NCBI RefSeq assembly: GCF_000585375.1
Contig: NZ_KK073874.1
Location: 4,092,001-4,156,000 of the forward strand
DNA: 64,000 nt
Reading direction: 5' to 3'
DNA from: Cryptosporangium arvum DSM 44712
GTDB taxonomy: Bacteria; Actinomycetota; Actinomycetes; Mycobacteriales; Cryptosporangiaceae
The position numbers and the translations under genes were made by a program. The number at the start of each line of letters is the position of its first letter. The first letter of the stretch is position 1. This document shows positions 33,086 to 40,844 of this stretch, piece after piece. The notes beneath the pieces are model-generated. The model saw nothing but the letters and a program-made list of their open reading frames with translations, did no database searches and was not told the origin of the DNA.

Positions 33086-33107
33086 AATGGTCTATAGATT
33101 AGTCCAT
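33085..33107. promoter_or_regulatory. Candidate GntR operator between the PuuD-type and GntR genes
   Basis: ATGGTCTA (33087-33094) and TAGTCCAT (33100-33107) form an inverted repeat with one mismatch, immediately upstream of the PuuD-type start. Its left part, TAATGGTCTA, is identical to the site upstream of the transporter operon at 21771-21780. It would let the regulator act on PuuD and, through the 100-bp gap, on its own gene. Confidence 0.6.
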
Positions 33108-33142
33108 AAGGCCTTAGTGCGGTATCGGTGCGGTGCTCCGAA

Positions 33143-33148
33143 TAGACT
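33143..33148 (+). promoter_or_regulatory. -10 element TAGACT of a leaderless GntR transcript
   Basis: TAGACT is followed by exactly six bases and then the ATG of the GntR gene at 33155. No ribosome site is present. The expected start of transcription therefore falls on or next to the A of the start codon, as in leaderless actinobacterial mRNAs. The same spacing occurs at 38823, 52832 and 55977. Confidence 0.5.
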
Positions 33149-33154
33149 CGGGCC

Positions 33155-33853
33155 ATGACTGACACGCAGGTGCGCGTCCGAGCGGCCTACTCGGTGGTGC
33201 TGGAGAGGCTCCGGCGGGACATCATGTTGAGCCGGATCCTGCCCGGGGAGCGGTTCCCGCCGGAGCGCGAGCACGCGGAACGGCTGGGCGTGTCGCGGGT
33301 GACCCTGCGCGAAGCCCTGCGTGTCCTCGAGGGTGAAGGCCTGATCGAGGTGCGTCGCGGGGTCAACGGCGGGTCCATTGTCAAGGCGCCCGCCGTGCCC
33401 GACGGTCGCACGCCTCCGCTCGCGCCGTGGTCGGAGATCGAGGGCCTGCTCGAGTTCCGGGCCAGCATCGAACCGCTCGCGGCACGCCGGGCCGCGCAGC
33501 GCCTCACCGACGAGGGCCTCGCGGGCCTCGAAGCCGCGGTGCGGGGCCTGGACACGGCGTCGGACATCGCGACGTTCCGCAGCCTCGACTCCGCGTTCCA
33601 CCTGTTGATCGCCGAGCTGGCCGACCTGCCGCTGCTGCTGGACGCGGTCGAGGCGACCCGGATCGCGATGTTCGAGTCGCTGGACCGGCTGGACTTCGAC
33701 GTCGTGCTCGCGTCGACCCAGCGCGCGCACCGCCGCGTGCTGGCCGCCATCGTCGAGGGCAACCCCAAGCTGGCCGAGCGGCGGATGACCGCGCACCTCG
33801 CGGATTCCAGCCGGGAGGTGGCCGAGGTCTACGCCCGTTTCGTGAGCCCGTAG
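33155..33853 (+). CDS. GntR-family regulator, FadR subfamily (FCD domain)
   Basis: A 232-residue protein with the GntR winged helix (RLRRDIMLSRILPGERFPPEREHAERLGVSRVTLREALRVLEGEGLIEVRRGVNGG) and a C-terminal FCD helical bundle with conserved FHLLIAEL and HRRVLAAIVEGN. FCD regulators bind small organic acids and often a metal. It sits at the right end of the catabolic regulon; inverted repeats with TGGTC half-sites at both ends of the regulon are its likely targets, so it should repress import and breakdown when the inducer is absent. Confidence 0.9.
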   Translation: MTDTQVRVRAAYSVVLERLRRDIMLSRILPGERFPPEREHAERLGVSRVTLREALRVLEGEGLIEVRRGVNGGSIVKAPAVPDGRTPPLAPWSEIEGLLEFRASIEPLAARRAAQRLTDEGLAGLEAAVRGLDTASDIATFRSLDSAFHLLIAELADLPLLLDAVEATRIAMFESLDRLDFDVVLASTQRAHRRVLAAIVEGNPKLAERRMTAHLADSSREVAEVYARFVSP

Positions 33854-33887
33854 ACAGCGGTGGCCGCCCGGCGTCCCCGCGTTCCGG

Positions 33888-34631
33888 TTACTGACGCGCG
33901 AGCCACTCGTCGAACCGGATCGCGCCGAGCCGGGCGTCGGTACCCGGGAGCAGGGTCCGCTCGCTCACCCGGATGCCGAAGTACGGGGCCTGCTCGTCGG
34001 TGACGACCTCGCGCGGGTCGCCCTTCGCCGCCAGCGCCCTGCGCACGAGCGCGTCGAGCCCGGACTGCTCCGGGCCGCCGATCTCGCGGATCCCGTTGAC
34101 CGGCGCCTCCACCGCGGTGCGCCCGACCCCGGCGGCGACGTCGGCGGCCGCCATCGGCTGGAACCGGGCGGAGGGCAGCCGCACCGTGCCGTCGACGGTG
34201 CTGAAGTCCGCGATGGCCGCGATGAACTCGAAGAACTGGGTGGCGTGCACGAGCGAGTACGGCAGCCCCGACTCGCGGATCAGCGTCTCCTGTGCGGCTT
34301 TGGCGCGGAAATATCCCGACTCCTGCAGGCGGTCCGTGCCCACCACCGAGAGCGCCACGTAGTGCTCGACGCCGGCTTTCGCGGACGACTCGAGCAGGTT
34401 CGTGGTGGCGGTCCGGAAGAAGTCCATCGCGGCGTCGTCGGCGAACGACGGCGCGTTCGAGACGTCGACCACGACCGCCGCGCCCTCGAGCACCGGGTCG
34501 AGCCCTTCCCCGGTGACCGTGTTCACGCCGGTGCTGGGGGCGGCCGCGACCGCCTCGTGGCCGTGCTCCGCCAACTCGCCGACAAGCGTGGACCCGATCA
34601 GCCCGGTGCCACCGATCACAACAACCTTCAC
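33888..34631 (-). CDS. NAD(P)-binding epimerase/NmrA-like protein, ECF41 partner (COE)
   Basis: GTG 34631 with GAGGGA upstream gives 247 residues. It starts with a Rossmann loop (VVVIGGTGLIGSTLVGEL) and continues as an atypical SDR with YVALSVVGTDRLQESGYFRAKAAQE. Genes of carboxymuconolactone decarboxylase, oxidoreductase or epimerase type (COE) are the known genomic partners and targets of ECF41 sigma factors; this one follows the sigma gene and has an ECF41-type promoter in front. It probably answers to that sigma factor. The reaction is unknown. Confidence 0.85.
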   Translation of the reverse strand: MKVVVIGGTGLIGSTLVGELAEHGHEAVAAAPSTGVNTVTGEGLDPVLEGAAVVVDVSNAPSFADDAAMDFFRTATTNLLESSAKAGVEHYVALSVVGTDRLQESGYFRAKAAQETLIRESGLPYSLVHATQFFEFIAAIADFSTVDGTVRLPSARFQPMAAADVAAGVGRTAVEAPVNGIREIGGPEQSGLDALVRRALAAKGDPREVVTDEQAPYFGIRVSERTLLPGTDARLGAIRFDEWLARQ

Positions 34632-34694
34632 GGTCGTCCCTCGATTCGCGATGCGAGAACGCCGCCGACGGTCGTCGGCGGCTCCGCAACTCAC

Positions 34695-34721
34695 GACCGG
34701 ACAGCGAGCCGATCTGTGACA
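34695..34721 (-). promoter_or_regulatory. ECF41-type promoter (TGTCACA-N16-GGTC)
   Basis: On the minus strand TGTCACA (34721-34715) is followed after 16 bases by GGTC (34698-34695). The published ECF41 consensus is TGTCACA, 16 bp, CGTC, so only one base differs. It lies in the 98-bp gap between the sigma gene and the epimerase gene, 64 bp before the latter's start. Confidence 0.75.
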
Positions 34722-34729
34722 CCGGCGGG

Positions 34730-35626
34730 TCAGGTGACCGCGGTGATCTTCTCCGGGTTCACCATCCACAGCACCTGGTCGACGCCGTCGGCCGACGCGC
34801 TGATCGCCAGCACCCCGTAGACGCGGCCGTCCCGGCGCAGCACGGCCGAGGTCTGCCCGTTGGTCTGCGCCCAGCCCACCTCGACGTCGTCCCAGAACCA
34901 GCCGGAGATCGCGGTGAGGAACTTCGCGACCCGGGTAGCGCCCACGATCACCGTGCGGGCCACCCGGTAGCCGCCGTTGCCGTCCGACACGCTGGCGACC
35001 TCCGGGGCGAACAGCCGTTCCAGCCCGGCGAGGTCGCCGGACCGGGCGGCGTCCAGGAACGCGGCCAGCAGCTCCCGCTGCGCAGCCGGGGACACCGGCG
35101 TGCGCCGTTCGCCGGCCACGTGTTTGCGCGCCCGGCTGACCAGTTGGCGCACCGCCGGTTCGCTCGACTGCAGGATCTCGGCGATCTGGGCGTACGGGTA
35201 GTCGAACGCCTCACGCAACACGAACGCGGCGCGTTCGGCGGGGGAGAGCTTCTCCATCAGCAGCAGCGCCGCGAACTCCAGCGCCTCGCCGCGCTCGGCG
35301 CCCAGGTACGGGTCCGCGCTGGTGTCGACGGGCTCCGGCAGCCACGGCCCGACGTAGGTCTCGCGCCGCGCTCGCGCGGACGTCAGCGCGTTGATCGCCA
35401 GCCGGGTCGTCGTCGTCGCGAGGAACGCGGCCGGGTTCCGTACCGCACTGCGGTCGTACAGTTGCCAGCGCAGCCAGACGTCCTGCACCAGGTCTTCGGC
35501 CTCGGCCACGCTGCCGAGCATGCGGTAGGCGATGCCGAACAGGCGCGGACGGACGTCGGCGAAGACCTGTGCGGCGCTCTCCAGATCGGTGGCGTCGCTC
35601 GGGACGTCCACCTCTGAGTCCGTCAC
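34730..35626 (-). CDS. ECF41-family RNA polymerase sigma factor with SnoaL-like C-terminal domain
   Basis: The 298-residue protein has sigma-2 (FADVRPRLFGIAYRMLGSVAEAEDLVQDVWLRW) and sigma-4 regions (LSPAERAAFVLREAFDYPYAQIAEILQSSEPAVRQLVSRARKHV), the WLPEPV linker motif and a C-terminal SnoaL-like extension ending in NPEKI. WLPEP and NPxKL-like motifs mark ECF41, where the extension, not an anti-sigma factor, controls activity. It is encoded directly upstream of its probable target on the same strand. Confidence 0.93.
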   Translation of the reverse strand: MTDSEVDVPSDATDLESAAQVFADVRPRLFGIAYRMLGSVAEAEDLVQDVWLRWQLYDRSAVRNPAAFLATTTTRLAINALTSARARRETYVGPWLPEPVDTSADPYLGAERGEALEFAALLLMEKLSPAERAAFVLREAFDYPYAQIAEILQSSEPAVRQLVSRARKHVAGERRTPVSPAAQRELLAAFLDAARSGDLAGLERLFAPEVASVSDGNGGYRVARTVIVGATRVAKFLTAISGWFWDDVEVGWAQTNGQTSAVLRRDGRVYGVLAISASADGVDQVLWMVNPEKITAVT

Positions 35627-35727
35627 CTGTGCGCCCCGCCCGGTCGTGTCCGCTCCCGGAGAACGTACCTCGTCGACGGCGGCCGCGATGTCGGTTTAGT
35701 TCGCCAACAGGCGGATAACCGGCGGTG

Positions 35728-36336
35728 ATGTCGTCGCTGAAAGCCGTCGCGCTCTGCTGCTCGCTGAAGAAGTCACCGGCTCCCTCGAGTTCCGAGCTCA
35801 TCGCCCGGGAGATCCTGACCGCCCTGGCCGATCACGACGTCGAGGGCGACGTGATCCGGGTCGTCGATCACGACGTGCGGTTCGGGGTGTCGACCGACGA
35901 GGGCGACGGGGACGAATGGCCCGGGATCCGCGCGCGGATCCTCGGCGCCGACATCCTGATCGTGGCCACCCCGATCTGGATGGGCCAGCCCGCCAGCGTC
36001 AGCAAGGTCGTGCTCGAGCGCCTGGACGCCGAGTTGTCGGAGACCGACGACGAGGGCCGGCTGTCGACCTACGGCAAGGTCGCCGTCCTCGGTGTCGTCG
36101 GCAACGAGGACGGCGCGCACCACGTCACGGCGGAGGTGTTCCAGGCGTTGAACGACGTCGGGTTCACGATCCCGGCGAACGGGGCCACGTACTGGGTGGG
36201 CGAGGCGATGCAGTCGGTGGACTACGACGAGGCCGGCCCGAAGCCCGACACGACCGGCGCCGCCACCAAGTCCCTCGCCGCGAACGCGGCGCACCTGGCC
36301 CGGCTCCTCCGGGCGAGCCGGTATCCGCCCGCGTAG
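35728..36336 (+). CDS. Flavodoxin-like NADPH-dependent FMN reductase family protein
   Basis: About 202 residues (GTG 35725 and ATG 35728 are alternative starts). The flavodoxin fold shows in AVALCCSLKKSPAPSSSELIAREIL (FMN phosphate loop) and in ILIVATPIWMGQPASVSKVVLERLDAE and VAVLGVVGNEDGAHHVTAEVFQAL. Relatives reduce FMN, quinones or azo compounds. It is divergent from the sigma factor gene with a 100-bp gap and convergent with a peptidase gene. A direct link to the ECF41 response is possible but not shown. Confidence 0.85.
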   Translation: MSSLKAVALCCSLKKSPAPSSSELIAREILTALADHDVEGDVIRVVDHDVRFGVSTDEGDGDEWPGIRARILGADILIVATPIWMGQPASVSKVVLERLDAELSETDDEGRLSTYGKVAVLGVVGNEDGAHHVTAEVFQALNDVGFTIPANGATYWVGEAMQSVDYDEAGPKPDTTGAATKSLAANAAHLARLLRASRYPPA

Positions 36337-36345
36337 CGTCCGTGG

Positions 36346-37908
36346 TCAGGCACATCGCGTGTCTTTGTGCGGCAGTGTGCCGGTCGCCAGGAAGGTGTCG
36401 GCGGCCCGCGAGGCGCAGGCGGTCGGGCCGTGCGGGTTGCTGCCGTAGACGACGTGGCCGCCCGCGTTCACGGTGACCAGCACCGACCGGTGGCCCAGCG
36501 CCCGGTGCATGCCGCGTCCGGTCTCCAGCGGCGTCGCCGGGTCGCGTTCGTTCTGCAGGATCAGGATGTTCCGCGCGCCGCGGCCGGAGACCGCGACGGG
36601 CTTCCCGACCGGCTGCGTGGGCCAGAACGCGCAGGGCCAGAGGTTCGCGGGGGCCCCGGCGGAGAGCGGATACGCCTTCCGGTCGGCGGCCACGTTACGG
36701 GCGTATTCGCGGAGGTCCCGCGGCCAGCGCGCGTCGCCGCAAGCCACCGCGTACGCCGACGCGATCGCGTTGTCGGTGGGGACACCCGGGGAGGAGGCGG
36801 CGGCGACATTCATCGCTCCGAACAGGCCCTGGAGGGTCCGGAGTTGTTTCCCGGTGGCGTGTCCGGCGGCGAGGTCGGCCGCCGCGCGCCACCCTTCGCC
36901 CAGCATCGGAAAGTACTGGTCCGACGAGAGCAACGCGGTGGTCAGACCGCGCAGCACGGCCCCGGAGAGCGGGACCGGTGCGCCCGGAACGACCGCCGGG
37001 GCGGCGTCCAGCCGGGCCGTCAGTTCGGTGTAGGACGCGGTGACCGCGGACAGCGTGCGGCCGAAGCGCAGCGTGGCCGCGTTCGCCGCGACGTAGGCGG
37101 CGGCGTCCGGGAAGCGGATGGCCTGGCCCCGGCTCTGGGTACGGAACTGGTCGTACCAGACCTTCGACGGGTCGACGGCGCTGTCGAGCACCAGCCGGTC
37201 GGTGCGCGATGAGAACAGCGTCGCGTACGCCGCCCCGAGGTACGAGCCGTACGACGTGCCGTAGTACGAGATCGTCCGCTCGCCGAGGGCGGCGCGGATC
37301 CGGTCCAGGTCCCGGGCCGTGTTCGCGGTCGTGACGTATGGCAGCAGGTCGCCGGACCGGGCTCCGCACCGCTGCGCGGCCGACGTCGCGTACGCGACGT
37401 TCGCCGCGATCGAGCCGGTCCGGTCCGGGTAGGGGTACGGCGGGACGAGCTCGGCCGGTTGGAGTCCGCAGGTCACCGGCGAGCTGTGGCCGACTCCGCG
37501 GGGGTCGAACCCGATCAGGTCGTACGCGGCGAGCACCGGCTTGCCCGCCGTCCGGGTGAACGTACTCGGCAGGTTCAGGCCCTCGCCGCCGGGGCCGCCG
37601 GGGTTGAGCACCAGCACGCCGCGCCGCGCGGCCTTGCCGGTGGCCGGAATGCGGGAGATCGCGATCGGGATCGTCTTCCCGCCGGGCTTCGTGTAGTCGA
37701 GCGGAACCCGCACCGTTGCGCACCGCTGCCGGGGATCGACGGCGAGACCGGCGGGTGGCTTCGGACACGGCCCCCACCGGACGGCGGGCGCTTCGGAGAG
37801 CGACGCGTTCGCGACCTCCACCGTCCTCGTCGGAGTGAGGGCGGGTGTGCCGGCGGCGAGGGCCACCGCGACGACCACGGGCGTCGACCAGAGCAGCGTC
37901 TTCTTCAT
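36346..37908 (-). CDS. Secreted TAP-type alpha/beta-hydrolase (tripeptidyl aminopeptidase-like), first copy
   Basis: ATG 37908 behind GAGGAG gives 520 residues. An N-terminal signal (MKKTLLWSTPVVVAVALAAG, Ala-rich) precedes an alpha/beta-hydrolase: VLVLNPGGPGG near the oxyanion hole, DLIGFDPRGVGHSSP, the serine elbow YYGTSYGSYLG, Asp in ILQNERDPATPLETG and His in VNAGGHVVYG. The last segment is a TAP-like C-terminal domain. Streptomyces relatives remove tripeptides from secreted proteins. A paralogue lies at 59027-60367. Confidence 0.92.
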   Translation of the reverse strand: MKKTLLWSTPVVVAVALAAGTPALTPTRTVEVANASLSEAPAVRWGPCPKPPAGLAVDPRQRCATVRVPLDYTKPGGKTIPIAISRIPATGKAARRGVLVLNPGGPGGEGLNLPSTFTRTAGKPVLAAYDLIGFDPRGVGHSSPVTCGLQPAELVPPYPYPDRTGSIAANVAYATSAAQRCGARSGDLLPYVTTANTARDLDRIRAALGERTISYYGTSYGSYLGAAYATLFSSRTDRLVLDSAVDPSKVWYDQFRTQSRGQAIRFPDAAAYVAANAATLRFGRTLSAVTASYTELTARLDAAPAVVPGAPVPLSGAVLRGLTTALLSSDQYFPMLGEGWRAAADLAAGHATGKQLRTLQGLFGAMNVAAASSPGVPTDNAIASAYAVACGDARWPRDLREYARNVAADRKAYPLSAGAPANLWPCAFWPTQPVGKPVAVSGRGARNILILQNERDPATPLETGRGMHRALGHRSVLVTVNAGGHVVYGSNPHGPTACASRAADTFLATGTLPHKDTRCA

Positions 37909-38117
37909 CGTTCTCCTCGTCAGAGCGGTGACGGGAGCGACGCTACGGACCGCGATGCCCGAAATCGTCACCCGTCGGAGCGCACCCGACCGTCCCCCGC
38001 GCGAGCTACGCCGGGCGCGGGCGAGTGCGCCGACGGGGACTCGGCGATCGCACTCGCCGGGACGCCGCGCCCGGACGTGGTGGTGCGGATGCCCGGCGCC
38101 GACGGTGACCTAGGTGA

Positions 38118-38795
38118 TCACCGCAGGGACGACCGGGTCGTCGGTTCGAGGCGCAACTCGAGCGGCGGGCCCGCCGAGCGCGCGGCCAGGAGCGCTGCGA
38201 TCTGGTCACGGACTGGGGCGGCCGCCGCGTGCGCGTGCCGATCGGCGCAGCGTGCGAACCGGACGATGACCTGCTCGCCCTCACGGACGGGCAGCGCCGG
38301 GTAGGTGTTGGCTGACGGCTCGGTCCGCAGCAGCGCCGACCGGTGGCTACCGCACCGGGCCAGGAGCGGTTCGACCTCCCGATCGAAGAACTCCAGCGTG
38401 GCGTCGGCCACGGGCTCGGTGAACGGGTAGACGGTGGCCGTGGTCAGCGCCGGGCCGGCGGCGGCGTCGGCCGGCGGGAACCCGGTGCCGGGGCTCGCCG
38501 GGCGCAGCAGCAGGACGTCGTCGGAGTCGATCATCGTCGCGTTGGCGGCGTCCTTGTGCGCCGCCCAGACCGGGCCGCCGTAGAACGCCGAGAGCGCGGC
38601 TTCACGTTCCGGCATGCCGGCGAACCCGCGCACCCAGACGAAGTGATCCGGCCGATCGAGGTCGCGGAACTGGCCGACCACCGCGATGCCGACGTCCTCC
38701 TGGGTCTCGACGAACTCCCGGTCGAACAACTCGATCAGGTCGTCGCGCCGGCCGGGGTGGAGCGTGTACTGGCGTAGTTCGAAAACGTGGCTCAT
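38118..38795 (-). CDS. NIPSNAP-family protein
   Basis: ATG 38795 is preceded by GAGGAG at good distance. The 225-residue protein begins with the NIPSNAP signature FELRQYTLHPGRRDDLIELFDREFVETQEDVG and continues with DRPDHFVWVRGFAGMPEREAALSAFYGGPVWAAHKDAANATMIDSDDVLLLRPA, an alpha-beta barrel-like repeat. Function in bacteria is unknown. It is divergent from a TetR gene with only 39 bp between them, and a palindrome in that gap suggests repression by it. Confidence 0.87.
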   Translation of the reverse strand: MSHVFELRQYTLHPGRRDDLIELFDREFVETQEDVGIAVVGQFRDLDRPDHFVWVRGFAGMPEREAALSAFYGGPVWAAHKDAANATMIDSDDVLLLRPASPGTGFPPADAAAGPALTTATVYPFTEPVADATLEFFDREVEPLLARCGSHRSALLRTEPSANTYPALPVREGEQVIVRFARCADRHAHAAAAPVRDQIAALLAARSAGPPLELRLEPTTRSSLR

Positions 38796-38811
38796 CGGGC
38801 TCCTCATCACT

Positions 38812-38828
38812 AGAGCGCTCTGTATAGT
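38812..38828. promoter_or_regulatory. Palindrome AGAGCGCTCT next to -10 TATAGT, TetR operator and promoter
   Basis: The 10-bp perfect palindrome at 38812-38821 abuts a TATAGT hexamer at 38823-38828, which is six bases before the ATG of the TetR gene (38835). The palindrome fills the space between the divergent NIPSNAP and TetR starts. A repressor bound here would block both genes; the TetR transcript would be leaderless. Confidence 0.55.
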
Positions 38829-38834
38829 CAGCGC

Positions 38835-39434
38835 ATGGGGAAAGCGCAATCGCGACCGGGCGGCGGGCGGGAGCGGCTGATCACGGCGACGGTCGGGTTG
38901 CTCAGCCGGCAGGGGTACGAGGCGACGGTCGTCAAACAGATCACCACCGAGGCCGCCGCCCCGATGGGCTCGTTCTACTTCCACTTCCCCGGCGGCAAGG
39001 AGGAGCTCGCGCTCGCCGCGCTCGAGCGGGGCGCCGAGGGCGTCGACACGCTGCTGGCCGAGACGCTCGCCCGCGCGGCGGCGCCGGTGGACGCACTCGC
39101 CGACTGCGCGCTCGCGCTCGCCGACGTGCTCGCCCGCTCGGAGTGGCTGGACGGGTGTCCGGTCGCCGCGACCGCGCTGGAGTCGATCGGACGCTCGCCC
39201 GCGCTCCGGGCGGCCGCGGCGGCGGCGTTCGAGCGGTGGGTCGGGACGCTGGAACGTCACCTGGTGCGTGCCGGCGTGGCCGCCGAGCCGGCCCGCTCGC
39301 TGGCGACCACGACGCTGGCGCTGCTGGAGGGCGCCGAGATGCTGGCCCGGGTCCGGGGAAGCGCCGAACCGCTGCACGACGCGGCCGCCGCCCTGCGCGT
39401 CCTCGCCCGCACCGCGCTCGCCGCCGGGGACTGA
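38835..39434 (+). CDS. TetR-family repressor (LmrA/YxaF-like)
   Basis: The 199-residue protein has a helix-turn-helix (LITATVGLLSRQGYEATVVKQITTEAAAPMGSFYFHFPGGKEELALAAL) and a C-terminal domain with WLDGCPVAATALES and an Ala-rich helix, as in LmrA/YxaF-type repressors. It probably controls the divergent NIPSNAP gene and itself through the palindrome in the 39-bp gap. No ribosome site is seen; the promoter layout suggests a leaderless mRNA. Confidence 0.88.
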   Translation: MGKAQSRPGGGRERLITATVGLLSRQGYEATVVKQITTEAAAPMGSFYFHFPGGKEELALAALERGAEGVDTLLAETLARAAAPVDALADCALALADVLARSEWLDGCPVAATALESIGRSPALRAAAAAAFERWVGTLERHLVRAGVAAEPARSLATTTLALLEGAEMLARVRGSAEPLHDAAAALRVLARTALAAGD

Positions 39435-39450
39435 CCCGGTACCGGCCCGG

Positions 39451-39743
39451 TCACCGCGAGGGCGGATTGCGGAACACCGCGCTGGCCGTCAGCACGGTTC
39501 GTCCGTCGCTGTGGAGCCGGGCCGACACGAACGTCACGGTCGTCGTGGAGCGGTCGACGGCGTCCTCGCCGAACAGCAGCGCACCGCCGCGTGCGGGGCC
39601 AGCATCGAGCACGACGGCCGGAGCGTCACCGGGCGCCGGTCGGAGTCGATGCCGAGCAACGACTCGACGGTGGCGTCCAGCGTGATGTCGAGGACGGTCA
39701 GCAGGAAGCCGCCGTGCGCGGACCTCGCGGAACGCTGAGCCAC
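39451..39743 (-). pseudogene. Frameshifted PaaI-like hotdog thioesterase fragment
   Basis: Two minus-strand frames together give a hotdog thioesterase C-terminal half: AHGGFLLTVLDITLDATVESLLG and PVTLRPSCSML in one frame (from about 39743), then RGGALLFGEDAVDRSTTTVTFVSARLHSDGR and ASAVFRNP in another, to the stop at 39451. The switch falls near 39598-39605, consistent with a one-base loss. The N-terminus is also short. It is either decayed or carries a sequencing error; the former fits the missing start. Confidence 0.7.
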
Positions 39744-39751
39744 CGGCCGTG

Positions 39752-40453
39752 CTACCAGGGAAGGACACCGTCGCGGTCGGTCGCCGTTCCGGTCGGCGTC
39801 CGATCGCCGAGGGTGGCCAGACGCACCGCGGCGTCCGTCCCCTCCTGCGGGCTGTGACCGAGCCCGCCGGTGAAGTCGGTGGCCGACTGCCCGGGGTCGA
39901 CGACGTTGAACCGGACGTCGGGGATCGTCCTGGCGTACTGCACGGTGAGCATCGTGACGGCCACCTTGGACGATCCGTAGGCCGCGAGCGGGTACTGCGA
40001 CTCCACCCGGTCCGGGTCGTTGATCAGCGTGAACGACCCGACGCCGCTGGTGATGTTGATGACCGACGGCGTCGTCGCCGCGCGCAGCACCGGCAGGAAC
40101 GCGTGGGTGACCCGCACGGTGCCGAACACGTTCGTCTCGTAGACCGGCCGCAGGTGCTCGACGGTCATCTCCTCGGGAGGGGTGACCTCCCCGAGAATTC
40201 CGGCGTTGTTGATCAGGACGTCCAGGTGCCCGGCCTCGGCGCGGATCGTCTCGGCCGCGGCGAGCACCGACGCGTCGTCGGTGACGTCGAGCCGCACGAA
40301 CCGGGCGCCGATCCGGTCGGCGGCGGCCCGGCCCCGCTCGGCGTCGCGGGCGCCGATCCAGACGGACTGCCCGGCGTCGACGAGCCGGCGCGCGAGCTCG
40401 AAACCGAGGCCGCGGTTGCCGCCGGTGACGAGGGTGACGGTCGGCGCGGTCAT
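39752..40453 (-). CDS. Short-chain dehydrogenase/reductase
   Basis: The 233-residue SDR has the cofactor loop TGGNRGLG (about residues 10-17), NNAG in VLINNAGILGEV, the Ser of INITSGVGSF and YGSSK (Tyr-x-x-x-Lys). GARDAERGRAAADR after the second strand suggests NADP use. ATG 40453 overlaps the stop of the upstream monooxygenase-like gene by 4 nt, so the two are one operon. The adjacent divergent XRE regulator probably controls both. Confidence 0.9.
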   Translation of the reverse strand: MTAPTVTLVTGGNRGLGFELARRLVDAGQSVWIGARDAERGRAAADRIGARFVRLDVTDDASVLAAAETIRAEAGHLDVLINNAGILGEVTPPEEMTVEHLRPVYETNVFGTVRVTHAFLPVLRAATTPSVINITSGVGSFTLINDPDRVESQYPLAAYGSSKVAVTMLTVQYARTIPDVRFNVVDPGQSATDFTGGLGHSPQEGTDAAVRLATLGDRTPTGTATDRDGVLPW

Positions 40454-40773
40454 CGGGCGGGCCGGAACGGGCGGAGAAGCGTGATGCCGTCCTCGATGGA
40501 GCCGTCGATCAGCTCGAGCATCCGCGGCACGAGGTCGGCCATCCGGGGCGCGCCGAGGTGCGCGTCGAGGTGTTCGCGGCTCTCCCAGCGTTCGTAGATG
40601 ACGAACGAACCGGGCTGCCCCTCGACCTCGTGCGCCTCGTAGTCGATGTTGCCGGGGTCGTTGCGCGAGGGGGTGACGGCCGCGCTGATGAAGTCCTTCA
40701 GGTCGGTTTCGCGTCCGGGCTTGGCCCGGGTCTGCCAGATCACGGTCACGTATCCGTTGGGTGTTGCGGTCAT
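40450..40773 (-). CDS. Antibiotic biosynthesis monooxygenase (ABM) domain protein, YgiN-like
   Basis: The 107-residue protein is a single ferredoxin-like ABM domain: YVTVIWQTRAKPGRETDLKDFI at the start, GNIDYEAHEVEGQPGSFVIYERWESREHLDAHL in the middle. Such proteins act as cofactor-free quinol oxidases or monooxygenases, usually as dimers. It is the first gene of a two-gene operon with an SDR, divergent from an XRE regulator; a quinone or aromatic detoxification pair is a reasonable guess. Confidence 0.88.
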   Translation of the reverse strand: MTATPNGYVTVIWQTRAKPGRETDLKDFISAAVTPSRNDPGNIDYEAHEVEGQPGSFVIYERWESREHLDAHLGAPRMADLVPRMLELIDGSIEDGITLLRPFRPAR

Positions 40774-40808
40774 GCGTCGATCCTCCGGCGCGCCGGACGG
40801 GGTAACCA

Positions 40809-40826
40809 GGTAACACCCGTGCTACC
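40809..40826. promoter_or_regulatory. Operator palindrome GGTA-N-CAC-CC-GTG-N-TACC
   Basis: An 18-bp near-perfect palindrome (GGTAACACCCGTGCTACC) lies between the divergent ABM and XRE genes, with an additional GGTAAC half-site at 40801-40806. The symmetry fits an XRE dimer. It is the obvious target of the adjacent regulator and would control both directions. Confidence 0.7.
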
Positions 40827-40844
40827 CAGGCAGACTGATGGGCG

